Notes: generated by a model not told the origin, from the sequence alone. Positions 25,816-35,494 are shown, numbered from the stretch's first letter. The stretch: 64,000 nucleotides of DNA from UBA4417 sp038237165 (GCA_038237165.1 JBBRYZ010000002.1:1-64000); one strand, 5' to 3'. Numbers and translations: made by a program.

Positions 25816-26844
25816 ATGAAAAGCAGATACAAAATCCTTATCCACGTCCTGTTCTGGATATACATGCTGAACCAGGCATTTTTCCCTGTATTTCTCAACA
25901 AGATAGACACCAAACTGTTAGAGGACTATATCTACCTCAAGGATATCTTTATTACCATGCTGCTTAACATTTTTGTATTCTATGCAGTGTATTTTGTTAT
26001 CCCTAATTTCCTCAGTCTACGCCGTAAATGGTATGTTTTCCCTTTTGTTATAATACTGGCAGTACTATTATCGGCTGTCAGGCTACCGGTTGAAATAGCG
26101 TATTGGAAATATATCGTTAAAATGCCGGCCAGCCAACTCCAGTTTCAATATGATTGGATATGGGCAACATTAAAGGTTACCGTAATCATAAGTATTTATG
26201 CCATGTTGATCCGCTTCAGTATCGACTGGTTCGATTCGCAGAAGTACAAGGATGAACTGATTAAAGAACGACAGGCAAGTGAAATTGCGTTGTTGCGATC
26301 ACAGGTAAATCCCCATTTTCTGTTTAACACCTTAAATAATATTTATTCACTGGTGTATAATAAATCGAACGAAGCACCCAATGCTGTAATGAAGCTCTCG
26401 AGTATTATGCGTTACATGCTTTATGATTCAAATACCGACCTGGTGGCGGTACTCAAGGAAGTTGAATACCTGGATAGCTTTATTGAATTACAACAATTAC
26501 GCATTACGCAGAAAGGATTTGTCGAAATTAAGGTAACCGGTTCAATGGAAAATCGCACCATTGCACCCATGCTATTGATTCCGTTTGTTGAAAATGCTTT
26601 TAAACACGGAGAAAAAAATCATGAACCGGGAATTATCATACATTTGAACCTCGAACCTGACAAGCTTTTTTTCACAGTAACTAATTTCATGAAAATTAAC
26701 GGCCAGGTTTCGAATGAGGATTCAGGTGGTTTTGGGCTCAATAACATTAAAAGAAGGCTTGGATTGTTATACCCTGATAAACATGATCTGAAAATCACAA
26801 CCACCGGAGATATGTATAAAGTTGAACTTACAATCCTGAATTAA
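25816..26844 (+). CDS. LytS/YehU-type sensor histidine kinase
   Basis: A 342-aa membrane kinase. Four N-terminal helices (about residues 8-27, 40-66, 74-92, 122-142), then a His_kinase domain with phospho-acceptor in LRSQVNPHFLFNTLNNIYSL, and an HATPase-like end with PFVENAFKHG and GFGLNNIKRRL. The stop is 1 nt before the LytTR regulator gene, so the two form one unit. The signal is unknown. The leader holds low-complexity words. Confidence 0.93.
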   Translation: MKSRYKILIHVLFWIYMLNQAFFPVFLNKIDTKLLEDYIYLKDIFITMLLNIFVFYAVYFVIPNFLSLRRKWYVFPFVIILAVLLSAVRLPVEIAYWKYIVKMPASQLQFQYDWIWATLKVTVIISIYAMLIRFSIDWFDSQKYKDELIKERQASEIALLRSQVNPHFLFNTLNNIYSLVYNKSNEAPNAVMKLSSIMRYMLYDSNTDLVAVLKEVEYLDSFIELQQLRITQKGFVEIKVTGSMENRTIAPMLLIPFVENAFKHGEKNHEPGIIIHLNLEPDKLFFTVTNFMKINGQVSNEDSGGFGLNNIKRRLGLLYPDKHDLKITTTGDMYKVELTILN

Positions 26845-26845
26845 A

Positions 26846-27580
26846 ATGAAGATCAATTGTATAGCAATAGATGATGAACCACTGGCTCTTGATATTATAA
26901 AGGCCTACTGCTCCAAAATTCCATTTCTGAATCTTGAAGGCACTTTCAGCAATGCCATTGATACGCTTGAATACCTGCGTCATAACACAGTTGACCTGAT
27001 GTTTCTTGATATACAGATGGAGGAGCTCACAGGTATTCAGTTGCTTAATTCATTGAAAAACAAGCCTCTTGTTATATTTACTACCGCCTACGATCAGTAT
27101 GCATTGCAGGGTTACGATCTGGATGTACTCGATTATCTTCTGAAACCTATTCCCTTCGAAAGGTTTGTAAAAGCTACAAATAAAGCACTTGAACAAATTC
27201 TTAAAATGTCAGTGCCAACTGTTTCAGCAAAGTACGAAAAGCCAGTAATGATCAATACCAACACTTTTTTCTTTGTAAAAACGGAAACACGGATTGAAAA
27301 GGTAAATGCTGCCGAAGTATTGTATGTTGAAGGCATGGGCGACTATTGGCGTATTGTAACAAAAACACGTCGTATTATGACCCTTATGAATGCTAAAGGA
27401 ATCGAAGAAATACTTCATGAACCAGGATTCTGCAGGGTACATAAATCATTTTTTGTGGCAGTGGATAAAATTGAATTTGTTGAACGCAAACAGATCAAGA
27501 TCGGAGAAATCCTTATTCCCGTTAGCGATACTTATCAGAAGAACTTCTTTGAGCTGATTGAGAAGCATAAAATGATGTAG
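26846..27580 (+). CDS. LytTR response regulator
   Basis: A 244-aa partner of the upstream kinase. Receiver domain (1-120) with acidic pocket AIDDEPLALD, phospho-Asp in LMFLDIQMEEL (near residue 54), TTAYDQYALQGY and KPI. A C-terminal LytTR DNA-binding domain (about 140-240) includes VEGMGDYWRIVT and FCRVHKSFFVAVDKI. The target genes cannot be told from this window. Confidence 0.94.
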   Translation: MKINCIAIDDEPLALDIIKAYCSKIPFLNLEGTFSNAIDTLEYLRHNTVDLMFLDIQMEELTGIQLLNSLKNKPLVIFTTAYDQYALQGYDLDVLDYLLKPIPFERFVKATNKALEQILKMSVPTVSAKYEKPVMINTNTFFFVKTETRIEKVNAAEVLYVEGMGDYWRIVTKTRRIMTLMNAKGIEEILHEPGFCRVHKSFFVAVDKIEFVERKQIKIGEILIPVSDTYQKNFFELIEKHKMM

Positions 27581-27635
27581 ATGAGGGGTTAGGTTTTAGC
27601 GGTTAAGTGATTAGGGATGCTGGATTGTGGATTTC

Positions 27636-27780
27636 GAAGTCGGAAGACAGAAGTCGGAAGACAGAAGTCGGATTTGGGACGTCAGATTGAGGAATGCAGA
27701 TTGAAATTCTGAAACATGAAACTCTTCAAACATTTCAAGCTCTTCAAACATTTCAAACTCTTCAAACCTTTCAAACCCCC
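27636..27780. repeat. Word-like tracts between convergent genes
   Basis: GAAGTCGGAAGACA words (27636-27672) are followed by CTCTTCAAACATTTCAA words (27720-27775), which run up to the stop of the minus-strand gene at 27771. Confidence 0.6.
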
Positions 27781-28982
27781 AATTCCTTCCCCACAACATA
27801 TGCCGTTGAGAATGCCGCCTGCAAATTATACCCGCCGGTATCACCATCGATATCAATTACTTCACCGGCGAAATATAGTCCGGGAACAAGTTTTGACTCC
27901 ATGGTCTTTGAATTTACCTCATCCAGGCTCACTCCACCGGCTGTAACCATTGCAGTATTAAATCCACCAACTTTCTCAACCATAAATGGAAATTCACAAA
28001 GCGTTGACACGAGCTGGATTCGTTGATTTTTCTTGATATCAGCAAGCCTCGTTTCTGGTTCAACCTGAATTGATTGCAGAATAATTAATACCAAGCTCCT
28101 GGGCAGATCAAATTTCCTGAGGTAAGTCTGTATGGCTGTTTTACCTTCTTTTTCCGAAGCGCGGATCAGTTCATTTCTGAAATTATCCATGTTCAGATCG
28201 ATAAAATTTATTTTTAACATATCACCACTCAGGATATGCCTGGAGAAATCAAGTATTCCCGGTCCGCTCAGTCCTTTGTGGGTAAAGCCGATATCGCCGC
28301 GATGTTCGCTGATTTTTTTATTTCCACGGTACAAATAGATCATTTTGTCCTGCACCGAAACGCCCGAAATGGAAGCCATACCATAATCACGAATAAAAAC
28401 CGGGCTTAGCGATGGCTTTGGAGGCACAACGGAATGGCCCAATTGTTTTGCAAAATGATACCCGTCACCCGTTGAACCAGTTGCCGGATATGACATTCCA
28501 CCGGTTGTAATTACAAGAAACCTGGCAGAAAATATAGCCGTATTGGTTTTCACTTCAAAACCATCCTCTGTCTTATTAATTTCGGCAACATGCTGATTAC
28601 ATGATATCTCGATATTATTTTTCGAACAAACATTTACCAAAACCTGCAATACATCTGCGGCTTTTTGTGATGCCGGAAATACTTTACCGTTTTTATCAAC
28701 CACTGTTTCCATTCCATGATCTTCGAAAAAACGGAGCAGGTCGGTGTTGGTAAAGCTGTGCAAAGCCGTTTTCAGAAACCGCTGGTTATGGCCATAGTGA
28801 CTAAAAAAATTACTTAACTTACAATCGTGTGTAAGGTTGCAGCGGCCAGTGCCTGAAATAAGGAGTTTTTTGCCGGGCGTGGCATTTTTCTCCAGCACTA
28901 TAACCTTGCCGCCTTTGCAATGAATGGCTGCAAAAAGGCCGGCAGGTCCTGCCCCAATAATAAGAACATCAGCAGTTTTCAA
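27771..28982 (-). CDS. HI0933/YhiN-type NAD(P)/FAD flavoprotein
   Basis: A 403-aa flavoprotein of the HI0933-like family (YhiN/BaiN-related). FAD-binding fold at the N-terminus (DVLIIGAGPAGLFAAIHC, GxGxxG), LISGTGRCNLTH, RFLVITTGGMSYPATGSTGD, and a C-terminal GGVSLDEVNSKTMESKLVPG plus GDTGGYNLQAAFSTAYV. The role is not established for most members; some reduce bile-acid intermediates. Single gene with a -7 box at 29016-29023. Confidence 0.9.
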   Translation of the reverse strand: MKTADVLIIGAGPAGLFAAIHCKGGKVIVLEKNATPGKKLLISGTGRCNLTHDCKLSNFFSHYGHNQRFLKTALHSFTNTDLLRFFEDHGMETVVDKNGKVFPASQKAADVLQVLVNVCSKNNIEISCNQHVAEINKTEDGFEVKTNTAIFSARFLVITTGGMSYPATGSTGDGYHFAKQLGHSVVPPKPSLSPVFIRDYGMASISGVSVQDKMIYLYRGNKKISEHRGDIGFTHKGLSGPGILDFSRHILSGDMLKINFIDLNMDNFRNELIRASEKEGKTAIQTYLRKFDLPRSLVLIILQSIQVEPETRLADIKKNQRIQLVSTLCEFPFMVEKVGGFNTAMVTAGGVSLDEVNSKTMESKLVPGLYFAGEVIDIDGDTGGYNLQAAFSTAYVVGKELGV

Positions 28983-29015
28983 ATGGAGTGATTAACAATA
29001 ACGAGATTTTTGCTG

Positions 29016-29023
29016 CAAAAGTA
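29016..29023 (-). promoter_or_regulatory. -7 promoter box TACTTTTG
   Basis: Minus-strand TACTTTTG, 33 nt before the start codon of the flavoprotein gene. No clear -33 element. Confidence 0.45.
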
Positions 29024-29157
29024 GGGAGAAAGATAGGGTTTCTGAAAAATATCAGTTAAGAACCAAATCCCATGTTTTTACAATTATAAAAGCATCGGAA
29101 TGTCCGGAAAACAATACGCCTGAAGAGTTCCAATCAATTCTGATAGGAAAACATAAA

Positions 29158-30363
29158 TCAGTGTAAATCAATACGACCAATTTCAACGGATGCACTGTCT
29201 TCCTTTTCCTTCTTAAAAGTAATCTGATCATAAATAATTTTAAACCAGATAAGTATGCATGGTAAAACTTTGAGATTGTATTGAATTACATATTCATCTC
29301 TCAGAAACCGGGGGAAAATATCCGTCGGAGACAAAGATGTTAAAATGAACGCGCTAACAAACAAGGCAATATTGATATAATTTTTCGGACTTGCCACAAA
29401 CCACAACGAAATTCCGGCCATGGCAATAATAAACGTTGGCGATTCAGCCTTATGATTGAATATCACAATCCATATCAAAACAGAGGATAAGGCCAGTATC
29501 CTGAACGTAAAGTATTTGAAGTTCTGAAACTTGTAAAAAGGCAACATGAAAACCAACGCTCCACCCAGTACAACAAAAAGTTTATTAACGGGGATTCCGA
29601 ACCACGAATTGAACCAACCCATAACCGAGTATCCATATGAAGTTTCATGATCATTATAGAGCATATTGCCATAAGATATGTACAGGTTTTTATAGTGTTC
29701 GGGACTGACAAAAGCTAATGGAATTGCAAAAAGGAGTATGCTCCAAAAAGCTGAATAAAGAATTAATTTCCATTTTTGGGGATAAAACAAGAACAGGGCA
29801 AAACCAACTATTCCAAATAATTTTATGTAAACGGAGAAAACAACACAAAACGTTGCGAGTATGAGCTTATCCTTTTCGAGCAATCCTAGTGTTAAAATTA
29901 ATAAACCGGCAATAAGCGCGTTCGATTGTCCATTTTGCAATGAGGTCATCAATTCGATCAATGAAAGTAAAAGAATTAAACTTTTCTGTTTATCCGTATA
30001 TCGGGGAAGATAATAAACCGCAAACAGAAGTAACAATGCGTTGAATAAATTCCACAAACTTAGTCCGAGCCAATCGGGAAATATGGCAAAGAGTCCGAAA
30101 AATGCAGCGAAGGTTGGTGTGTATTTGAATAAATCCCATTGCTCCAGCGGATATAAGATGTATAAATCTTTATTTTCGAGCAGATGATGAAACGATTGCT
30201 CAAATATGACATAATTATTGTAAAACGTATACTCCAATCCTCCATCGAGAAAAGTTTTATTTCCTGACATCAAAGCCTGAATACCAGCAAATAAAGCAAA
30301 AATTACAAATAATACAAACAGGACTTTTTTTTGAAGTATGAAGTTTCCAAACTTGTTTACCAT
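29158..30363 (-). CDS. DUF2029/GT87 polyprenol-sugar mannosyltransferase-like
   Basis: A 401-aa polytopic membrane protein with about ten helices. The motif SLQNGQSNALIAGLLILTLG and an acidic residue after the first helix (TFLDGGLEYTFYN) are typical of glycosyltransferase family 87, which uses polyprenyl-phosphate sugars in the envelope. Substrate and product are unknown. Single gene. Confidence 0.75.
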   Translation of the reverse strand: MVNKFGNFILQKKVLFVLFVIFALFAGIQALMSGNKTFLDGGLEYTFYNNYVIFEQSFHHLLENKDLYILYPLEQWDLFKYTPTFAAFFGLFAIFPDWLGLSLWNLFNALLLLFAVYYLPRYTDKQKSLILLLSLIELMTSLQNGQSNALIAGLLILTLGLLEKDKLILATFCVVFSVYIKLFGIVGFALFLFYPQKWKLILYSAFWSILLFAIPLAFVSPEHYKNLYISYGNMLYNDHETSYGYSVMGWFNSWFGIPVNKLFVVLGGALVFMLPFYKFQNFKYFTFRILALSSVLIWIVIFNHKAESPTFIIAMAGISLWFVASPKNYINIALFVSAFILTSLSPTDIFPRFLRDEYVIQYNLKVLPCILIWFKIIYDQITFKKEKEDSASVEIGRIDLH

Positions 30364-30481
30364 TTTTAATAAAAGTTATAGTCAATATCGATGTGTTAGT
30401 ATCCGGAACAAAACTTTAGTTTCCAAATTTGCAACATTGTCAGCGAAATTAAGAATAATGCGCAATATTTCGTCTGTTCAC

Positions 30482-31087
30482 TTATTTCTTGTCACTATAA
30501 TACCGAACCATAGGTCTGTTTTTAGAGGTTTGATCCACAATATCGAAACCGGCACGCTCAAATGATTTATACAAACCAATCCATGCAAATGAATCCGGTA
30601 AGGATTCCGTCGTCGGGATAGTTGGATAAGCTTCAATAATTTTAATGCCTTTTTCTTTGGCATAACTGATAACACCTTTCAATAATTCCAGGGTAATTCC
30701 TTTTCGGCGGAAGTTTTTATCAATAAAAAAACAAGGTATTGACCACACCGGTTTGTCATCAATTCGTTTGTGAACACGCGATCTTTCAAGTTTTGTAAAA
30801 TCTTCTCTTGGAGCAAAGGCACACCAGGCAATGGGTTGTCCTTCATAAAAACCAAGTATTCCCGTTGATTTTTTCTCTTTCACCAGTTCAAGCATTGCAT
30901 TCTTATTGCCATCAGAAGCTTTGCCCTCTTTAAAATCAGCTTTACTCAGCCGGTAATACATGCACCAGCAATTTCCGCAGGCTCCTTTTTCGCCGAAAAG
31001 TTGGACAAATTTTGTCCAGTTCGCTTTTGTCAGAGGTTCAAAAGTTATTGCGTTTAAAAATTCCGCGTCAGAATTTAATTTTGCCAT
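30482..31087 (-). CDS. GNAT family N-acetyltransferase
   Basis: A 201-aa cytosolic acetyltransferase. The acetyl-CoA loop is visible as FFIDKNFRRKGITLELLKGV. The N-terminal cysteine-rich segment GEKGACGNCWCMYYRL defines a GNAT subgroup often found in Bacteroidota and Firmicutes. The C-terminal YKSFERAGF is typical. Substrate unknown. Confidence 0.85.
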   Translation of the reverse strand: MAKLNSDAEFLNAITFEPLTKANWTKFVQLFGEKGACGNCWCMYYRLSKADFKEGKASDGNKNAMLELVKEKKSTGILGFYEGQPIAWCAFAPREDFTKLERSRVHKRIDDKPVWSIPCFFIDKNFRRKGITLELLKGVISYAKEKGIKIIEAYPTIPTTESLPDSFAWIGLYKSFERAGFDIVDQTSKNRPMVRYYSDKK

Positions 31088-31221
31088 TCTTCTTTAATAT
31101 TTCAGTTTTAACAACCTCAGCTAAAGGAATTAACTATGTAAAAATATTGATTTTTCGTTTCATCAGTGTTTGATTGAATTAAGTGAGAAATTTTAGCATC
31201 GGAAACATGTATGATTAATGG

Positions 31222-31920
31222 TTAATTATTATTAATAAAGACCTCCCATTTCCCTTTTTCCAGAATCGTAAATGTAAGATTGCATTGCCGCAATACGCCG
31301 GCAGCCGGAATAGTAAATCGCAGGGAGCAGGTAACCGGGAAACTATACCCGGCCACAACAACTTTTAAATTACCTGCAGGCCTGTAACCGGATGTAATGG
31401 TAACCACAAGATCGTTAGGGATATACTTTTTCTGGTATTTCTCAAACGAAATTTCGATAAGATTCACGGTATCAATGGTTTTCTTTATGGAGTAATATTC
31501 TATTCCGGTAACGCTGGTAACCCGGTAACCTTCATCAGCGGGCGTGGCTCTTTTGTAAATTCCCTTTTTCCAATATCCTATAACTATTGAGTCTTTTCCG
31601 TTGATTACATGCCTGTATTCACCCACACCATCCTTAAGCCCGTTTTTAAATAAGCCTATGAAGACATCCCCATTTTTAAATTTATAAACACCTTTGCCTT
31701 CCGGTAATCCTTTTTTAAATAACCCATAATAAGTATCAATTCCGGACGAAACTCCCTGGCCATCAGCCAAACCATTTTTACACTGGCCTTCGTAAGTTCC
31801 TGAAATTTCGGGAAGTAAAACTTTGCAGCCGGAGTTATCTGCCTGTGAAAATGCGAACGATATCCCTGTAAACAGGATAAAAGCCAGCATAACGAGATGC
31901 TTTGAACTAAGTGTGATCAT
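31222..31920 (-). CDS. Exported MORN-repeat protein
   Basis: A 232-aa protein from ATG 31920 (MITLSSKHLVMLAFILFTG), which gives a good signal peptide ending near SFAFSQ. An upstream start would only add a low-complexity AT-rich tail. About three MORN repeats (residues 45-115: GTYEGQCKNGLADGQGV, GLFKKGLPEGKGVYKF, GLFKNGLKDGVGEY) precede an unrecognised beta-rich C-terminal domain. Function unknown; MORN repeats often serve as scaffolds. Confidence 0.8.
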   Translation of the reverse strand: MITLSSKHLVMLAFILFTGISFAFSQADNSGCKVLLPEISGTYEGQCKNGLADGQGVSSGIDTYYGLFKKGLPEGKGVYKFKNGDVFIGLFKNGLKDGVGEYRHVINGKDSIVIGYWKKGIYKRATPADEGYRVTSVTGIEYYSIKKTIDTVNLIEISFEKYQKKYIPNDLVVTITSGYRPAGNLKVVVAGYSFPVTCSLRFTIPAAGVLRQCNLTFTILEKGKWEVFINNN

Positions 31921-32110
31921 TGAATTTGTATTTATATTAGTTAATGCAATTGTTAAAATAAGTTTACTGAAATAACAATGCAATTTAAGATTTAAAGTTG
32001 ATCCTGGAGTCGCAAATATTGAAATATTAAATTTAAAAAAAAACCTCAAATATTACTACGCTATACCAACCGAACAATCGTTTTTATAATATGCTTCCGT
32101 TTTTTATCAA

Positions 32111-32118
32111 TAACTTTG
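32111..32118 (+). promoter_or_regulatory. -7 promoter box TAACTTTG for MFS gene
   Basis: TAACTTTG, 27 nt before ATG 32146. It supports that start over the in-frame TTG at 32116, which overlaps the box. Confidence 0.45.
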
Positions 32119-32145
32119 CTGCCTGCTAACCGGAGTCGTGGCGCT

Positions 32146-33312
32146 ATGAATGAAAGAATTTGGAATAAGGATTTTATTCTTCTGATATTGTCAAATTTCC
32201 TGATGTATATTACGTATTATGCAATATTATCAGCTTTACCGATTTACTTAGTCAGCGATCTTAATGCTTCGAAAATGCAGGTAGGCATTGTAATCGGGGC
32301 TTATACTATTGCATCGGTGCTGGTGCGTCCGTTTTCGGGTTTTGCCCTCGACAGGTTTGGACGCCGTACCATCTTTTTGGTGGCATTAATAATCTATACT
32401 TTGCTGTTTGCCGGCTACCTGGTTGCCATTACCATTATTGCCATAATATTGCTGCGATTTACGCAAGGCATAACCTGGGCATTTACTACCGTTTCGGGAT
32501 CAACCATTGCCGTTGATATTATCCCGGTATCAAAACGGGGTCAGGGTATAGGATATTTCGCGCTTTCAACCACCCTGGGTATGTCTGTGGGACCGGTTAT
32601 AGGTTTATTTGTCTGCAATCAGTGGGGTTATACCACCATGTTTGTTTCAGGCTGCTTTATAAGCGCAGCAAGCCTTGCATGTGCTTATGCCATTCATCTG
32701 CGAAAGCGGTTTGTGGTCGGCAAGCGCATAAAGCTTAAATGGAACAGTATGTTCGATAAAAAGTCTATCCGTCCATCGGTAAATGTTTTTATAACCATGA
32801 TTTCCTATGGTGGTATGCTTTCGTTTGTTGCCTTGTATGGACGTGAAATAGGAATTCAGAACTCCTCGCTATACTTTTTAATTCTTTCCATTGGAATCGC
32901 AGCTGCAAGGTTAACCACAGGAAAGGCCTTCGACAAAAACGGACCACGAAAAATTATTACTTTCTGCCTTATTTTACTGATAATAGGCTTCCCAATACTG
33001 GCTTTAGCTAAAAATGCAGTGCTTTTTTATGTGTCAGCAATAATTATTGGTTTTGGAAATGGAGTAATATTTCCAACGTTTTCATCGATGGTGAATAACC
33101 TTGCAGATTCCACCCATCGCGGAGCGGCTAATTCAACCCTTTACACCATGGTTGACCTGGGAATGGGAGTCGGAATGATCTCGGCGGGACTGATTGCACA
33201 ACATTTTTCTATTTCAGCTTTCTTCTGGATATGTGCCGCTGTGTGTGCCGCGGGACTATTGTTTTTCAGGATCGTTGTACTCAATCTTTACGAAAACCGG
33301 CTAAGTCGATAG
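32146..33312 (+). CDS. MFS transporter
   Basis: A 388-aa permease with 12 predicted helices. Motif A-like loop RPFSGFALDRFGRRTIFLVA between helices 2 and 3, and GRxxD-like AARLTTGKAFDKNGPRK at the equivalent place in the second half. The overall pattern is that of drug- or metabolite-efflux MFS proteins; the substrate is unknown. ATG 32146 (MNERIWNKDFIL) is chosen because the TTG upstream overlaps the promoter box. No operon partners. Confidence 0.88.
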   Translation: MNERIWNKDFILLILSNFLMYITYYAILSALPIYLVSDLNASKMQVGIVIGAYTIASVLVRPFSGFALDRFGRRTIFLVALIIYTLLFAGYLVAITIIAIILLRFTQGITWAFTTVSGSTIAVDIIPVSKRGQGIGYFALSTTLGMSVGPVIGLFVCNQWGYTTMFVSGCFISAASLACAYAIHLRKRFVVGKRIKLKWNSMFDKKSIRPSVNVFITMISYGGMLSFVALYGREIGIQNSSLYFLILSIGIAAARLTTGKAFDKNGPRKIITFCLILLIIGFPILALAKNAVLFYVSAIIIGFGNGVIFPTFSSMVNNLADSTHRGAANSTLYTMVDLGMGVGMISAGLIAQHFSISAFFWICAAVCAAGLLFFRIVVLNLYENRLSR

Positions 33313-33354
33313 CTGAATTTTTCAATTGTATTTTAGGTATTGATAACTTCTCAA

Positions 33355-33840
33355 TCATTTATTCTCTGAGCGTTTATACAAAGGCAGATATGTCAGCCGT
33401 GCCACGGTTTCAACCACCAGATCACCTTCTTTGGTGAAGGGCCAAACGAATAGTGCTTTTAAAGGATGATCTTTTCGAATATTATCAATAGCTGCCAGTA
33501 TAAGTCGTTTTGCTATTCCTTTTCGCCGGAACTCTTCCAGTACAAGAGCCGAGCAAAGGTAAACAGCATCATAGGTTGTATCCGTCGGAGTAAGCTCGAA
33601 AAGCTCCTTCTCCGAAATTTTATTATCCAGAAATTGCTTCATCAGATCAATGGAGGTTGGTATCAGCAAAATCCATGCGACAGGTCCATTTGCATCAGCA
33701 TATTCCGAAACACTCGAAGGATGTAGTTTGTGCAACTGCTCTATAACTTCCTGGTTTACATCAAGCTGATCAGGATCATTTTTAACGGCAAAAACTTCGT
33801 CTGCCAGTTGGATCATTCGCTCGTAATTGTTGGAAGACAT
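33355..33840 (-). CDS. GNAT family N-acetyltransferase
   Basis: A 161-aa protein. The acetyl-CoA-binding motif LVLEEFRRKGIAKRLILAAI lies near residue 110-128. The N-terminal half is rich in acidic residues. Substrate unknown. Convergent with the MFS gene that ends 42 bp away. Confidence 0.8.
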   Translation of the reverse strand: MSSNNYERMIQLADEVFAVKNDPDQLDVNQEVIEQLHKLHPSSVSEYADANGPVAWILLIPTSIDLMKQFLDNKISEKELFELTPTDTTYDAVYLCSALVLEEFRRKGIAKRLILAAIDNIRKDHPLKALFVWPFTKEGDLVVETVARLTYLPLYKRSENK

Positions 33841-34005
33841 CTGTTTTGATCAGGAAAAATAATGTTTATATTTCGATTTTCTTCTATGCTTATTCAAGGG
33901 TTAACCTCTCCTTTCCGCATTCAATTAATTAGTGCTTTACAATAAGGTTTATGTATTTTTTAGTAAAATACCTCAAGTTGAATTTAAAATACCGAATACT
34001 GAACA

Positions 34006-34127
34006 ATGCGAATCAGGTGTTTCAATTGCAACTTATTAGTTATCTGGTGATCTCTTTCAAAGTTTAAAACCTTGAAAGTGTTTAACGCCCAAATAGACAA
34101 AACATGAATTCAACCCTTGATTCGCAT
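34006..34127 (-). mobile_element. MITE-like element, copy B, with 5-bp target duplication
   Basis: 122 bp with inverted ends: the left end reads ATGCGAATCA and the right end, in reverse complement, ATGCGAATCAAGGGTTGAAT. The flanks are GAACA (34001-34005) and GAACA (34128-34132), a 5-bp direct repeat. The interior holds an imperfect hairpin (CTTTCAAAG-TTTAAAAC-CTTGAAAG) and TTTAACGCCCAAATAGAC. There is no coding capacity. Same family as 2792-2907 and 41353-41474. Confidence 0.8.
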
Positions 34128-34141
34128 GAACAAGGAATTAT

Positions 34142-34163
34142 GAACCCGATAGCTATCGGGTTC
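34142..34163. repeat. 22-bp perfect palindrome
   Basis: GAACCCGATAG followed by CTATCGGGTTC. The core CCGATAGCTATCGG recurs in diverged form at about 6562-6576 and 37131-37144. Confidence 0.7.
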
Positions 34164-34311
34164 GAAGTAATGAAGCTATAGAATTAGCTCTATTACCCTC
34201 ATTGTTATTTATTCAATTCCAATCTCCTTGTTTTTACTTCAATATTCGATATTCCTTGTTCATTATTCGATATTACAATCTTTATTGGTTCTGGCTTAAC
34301 CAGGTTAGGAT

Positions 34312-35409
34312 TTAGCCACCAATAGCAACCCCGATAATTTTACCGATTCCAAAAGTAACAGCTGCAGCCGCCAGTCCGAACAGCACCTGCCGGAAACCCG
34401 AAAACCATACATTTTTCCCGGTAAACAAGGTAATGGCAGCGCCAATTAAAAACAAACCCAGGGCACTTAAGCATACACTAAATGCAACTGCTGTCATTCC
34501 ACTGATAAACATAAAGGGAATCACAGGAATTACGGCACCGATTGCGAAAAGCACAAAAGAATATAGAGCGGCCTCCATGGCAGAGCCTTTCATATCATCG
34601 GGATTAATACCCAACTCTTCTACAACCAAAAGTTGATGAGCCTGAGTCGTATCCTTCATTATTTCTGCTGCCATTTCACGTGCCTGGCTTTCAGGAATTC
34701 CTTTTGCCATATAGATTAATGCAATCTCTTTTTGTTCTCCCTTGGGATTTGTGACGAGTTCATCCATTTCGAGGTCCATCTGGTTCTCGTACAATTCCTT
34801 CGAACTTTTAACCGAAATCCATTCGCCCAGCGCCATCGAAAGAGCACCAGCCAATAATCCGGCGATACCGGCCAGCAAAACACCCTGGTTTCCTGAAGTT
34901 GCCCCGGCAATTCCCATTATCAGGCTGAAGTTGGAAAGCAAGCCGTCGCTCCCACCCAAAACGGCAGCACGTATTGCATTTCCTCCAACCGATCGGTGAC
35001 GGCTTTCAAATTTCGAAAGCTGCTTGCCGGTTACATTTTCCTCCTTTTCGAGTATCGAGCGAAGTATTTTTACATGGTTGATTTCCGAACCGGTAATTTC
35101 CTGGTTTTTCTTTTTCTTGTTCGAGATAATATTGGATGATAAACTTTTTTCCGTGTCCAAAAGCACACCCAGAATATAATCATACCCGAACAATCGCCCG
35201 ATCGTGTTTAAAGTCTTAGCTCGCCACGAAGGCTTTATTAAGTTCGTCAAACTGATATTTTCGCGTATCGCAAAAGCCTCAGCATGACCTTTTTCAATCT
35301 CACTCATCTGCTTGAACACATCTGCAATGGTTGCATCAGATTCATTTTCAGCCAGCTTCTGATAAAGATAGCAAGTGTCAATTTCAGTCTGTGTATTTTT
35401 GGATATCAT
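34312..35409 (-). CDS. Ferritin-like/VIT1 fusion, iron or manganese transporter
   Basis: A 365-aa protein from ATG 35409 (MISKNTQTEIDTCYLYQKLA). An N-terminal ferritin/rubrerythrin-like helical domain (1-140) has carboxylate and His ligands (ENESD, EIEKGHAEAF with ExxH). A C-terminal VIT1/CCC1 domain follows (about 150-365: GNAIRAAVLGGSDGLLSNFS, ALSMALGEWISVKSS and hydrophobic helices). The arrangement resembles membrane-bound ferritin MbfA, which exports iron. The upstream frame to 35496 is excluded because it runs into the tRNA terminator. Confidence 0.85.
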   Translation of the reverse strand: MISKNTQTEIDTCYLYQKLAENESDATIADVFKQMSEIEKGHAEAFAIRENISLTNLIKPSWRAKTLNTIGRLFGYDYILGVLLDTEKSLSSNIISNKKKKNQEITGSEINHVKILRSILEKEENVTGKQLSKFESRHRSVGGNAIRAAVLGGSDGLLSNFSLIMGIAGATSGNQGVLLAGIAGLLAGALSMALGEWISVKSSKELYENQMDLEMDELVTNPKGEQKEIALIYMAKGIPESQAREMAAEIMKDTTQAHQLLVVEELGINPDDMKGSAMEAALYSFVLFAIGAVIPVIPFMFISGMTAVAFSVCLSALGLFLIGAAITLFTGKNVWFSGFRQVLFGLAAAAVTFGIGKIIGVAIGG

Positions 35410-35494
35410 AACCTGGATTTTAAAAATTTCACTGATATGCAATAGCAAAGGTAACTCAACCAGTTGATGAAAATCAGAATATTGAATCAGTTTC

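Larger units (their letters stand above)
33841..34311. other. Spacer with MITE-like copy B and palindrome
   Basis: 471 bp without a gene. Holds the MITE-like element (34006-34127), a perfect 22-bp palindrome (34142-34163) and AT-rich words (ATTCGATATT, CTTGTTCATTATTC) towards the next gene's 3' end. Confidence 0.6.
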
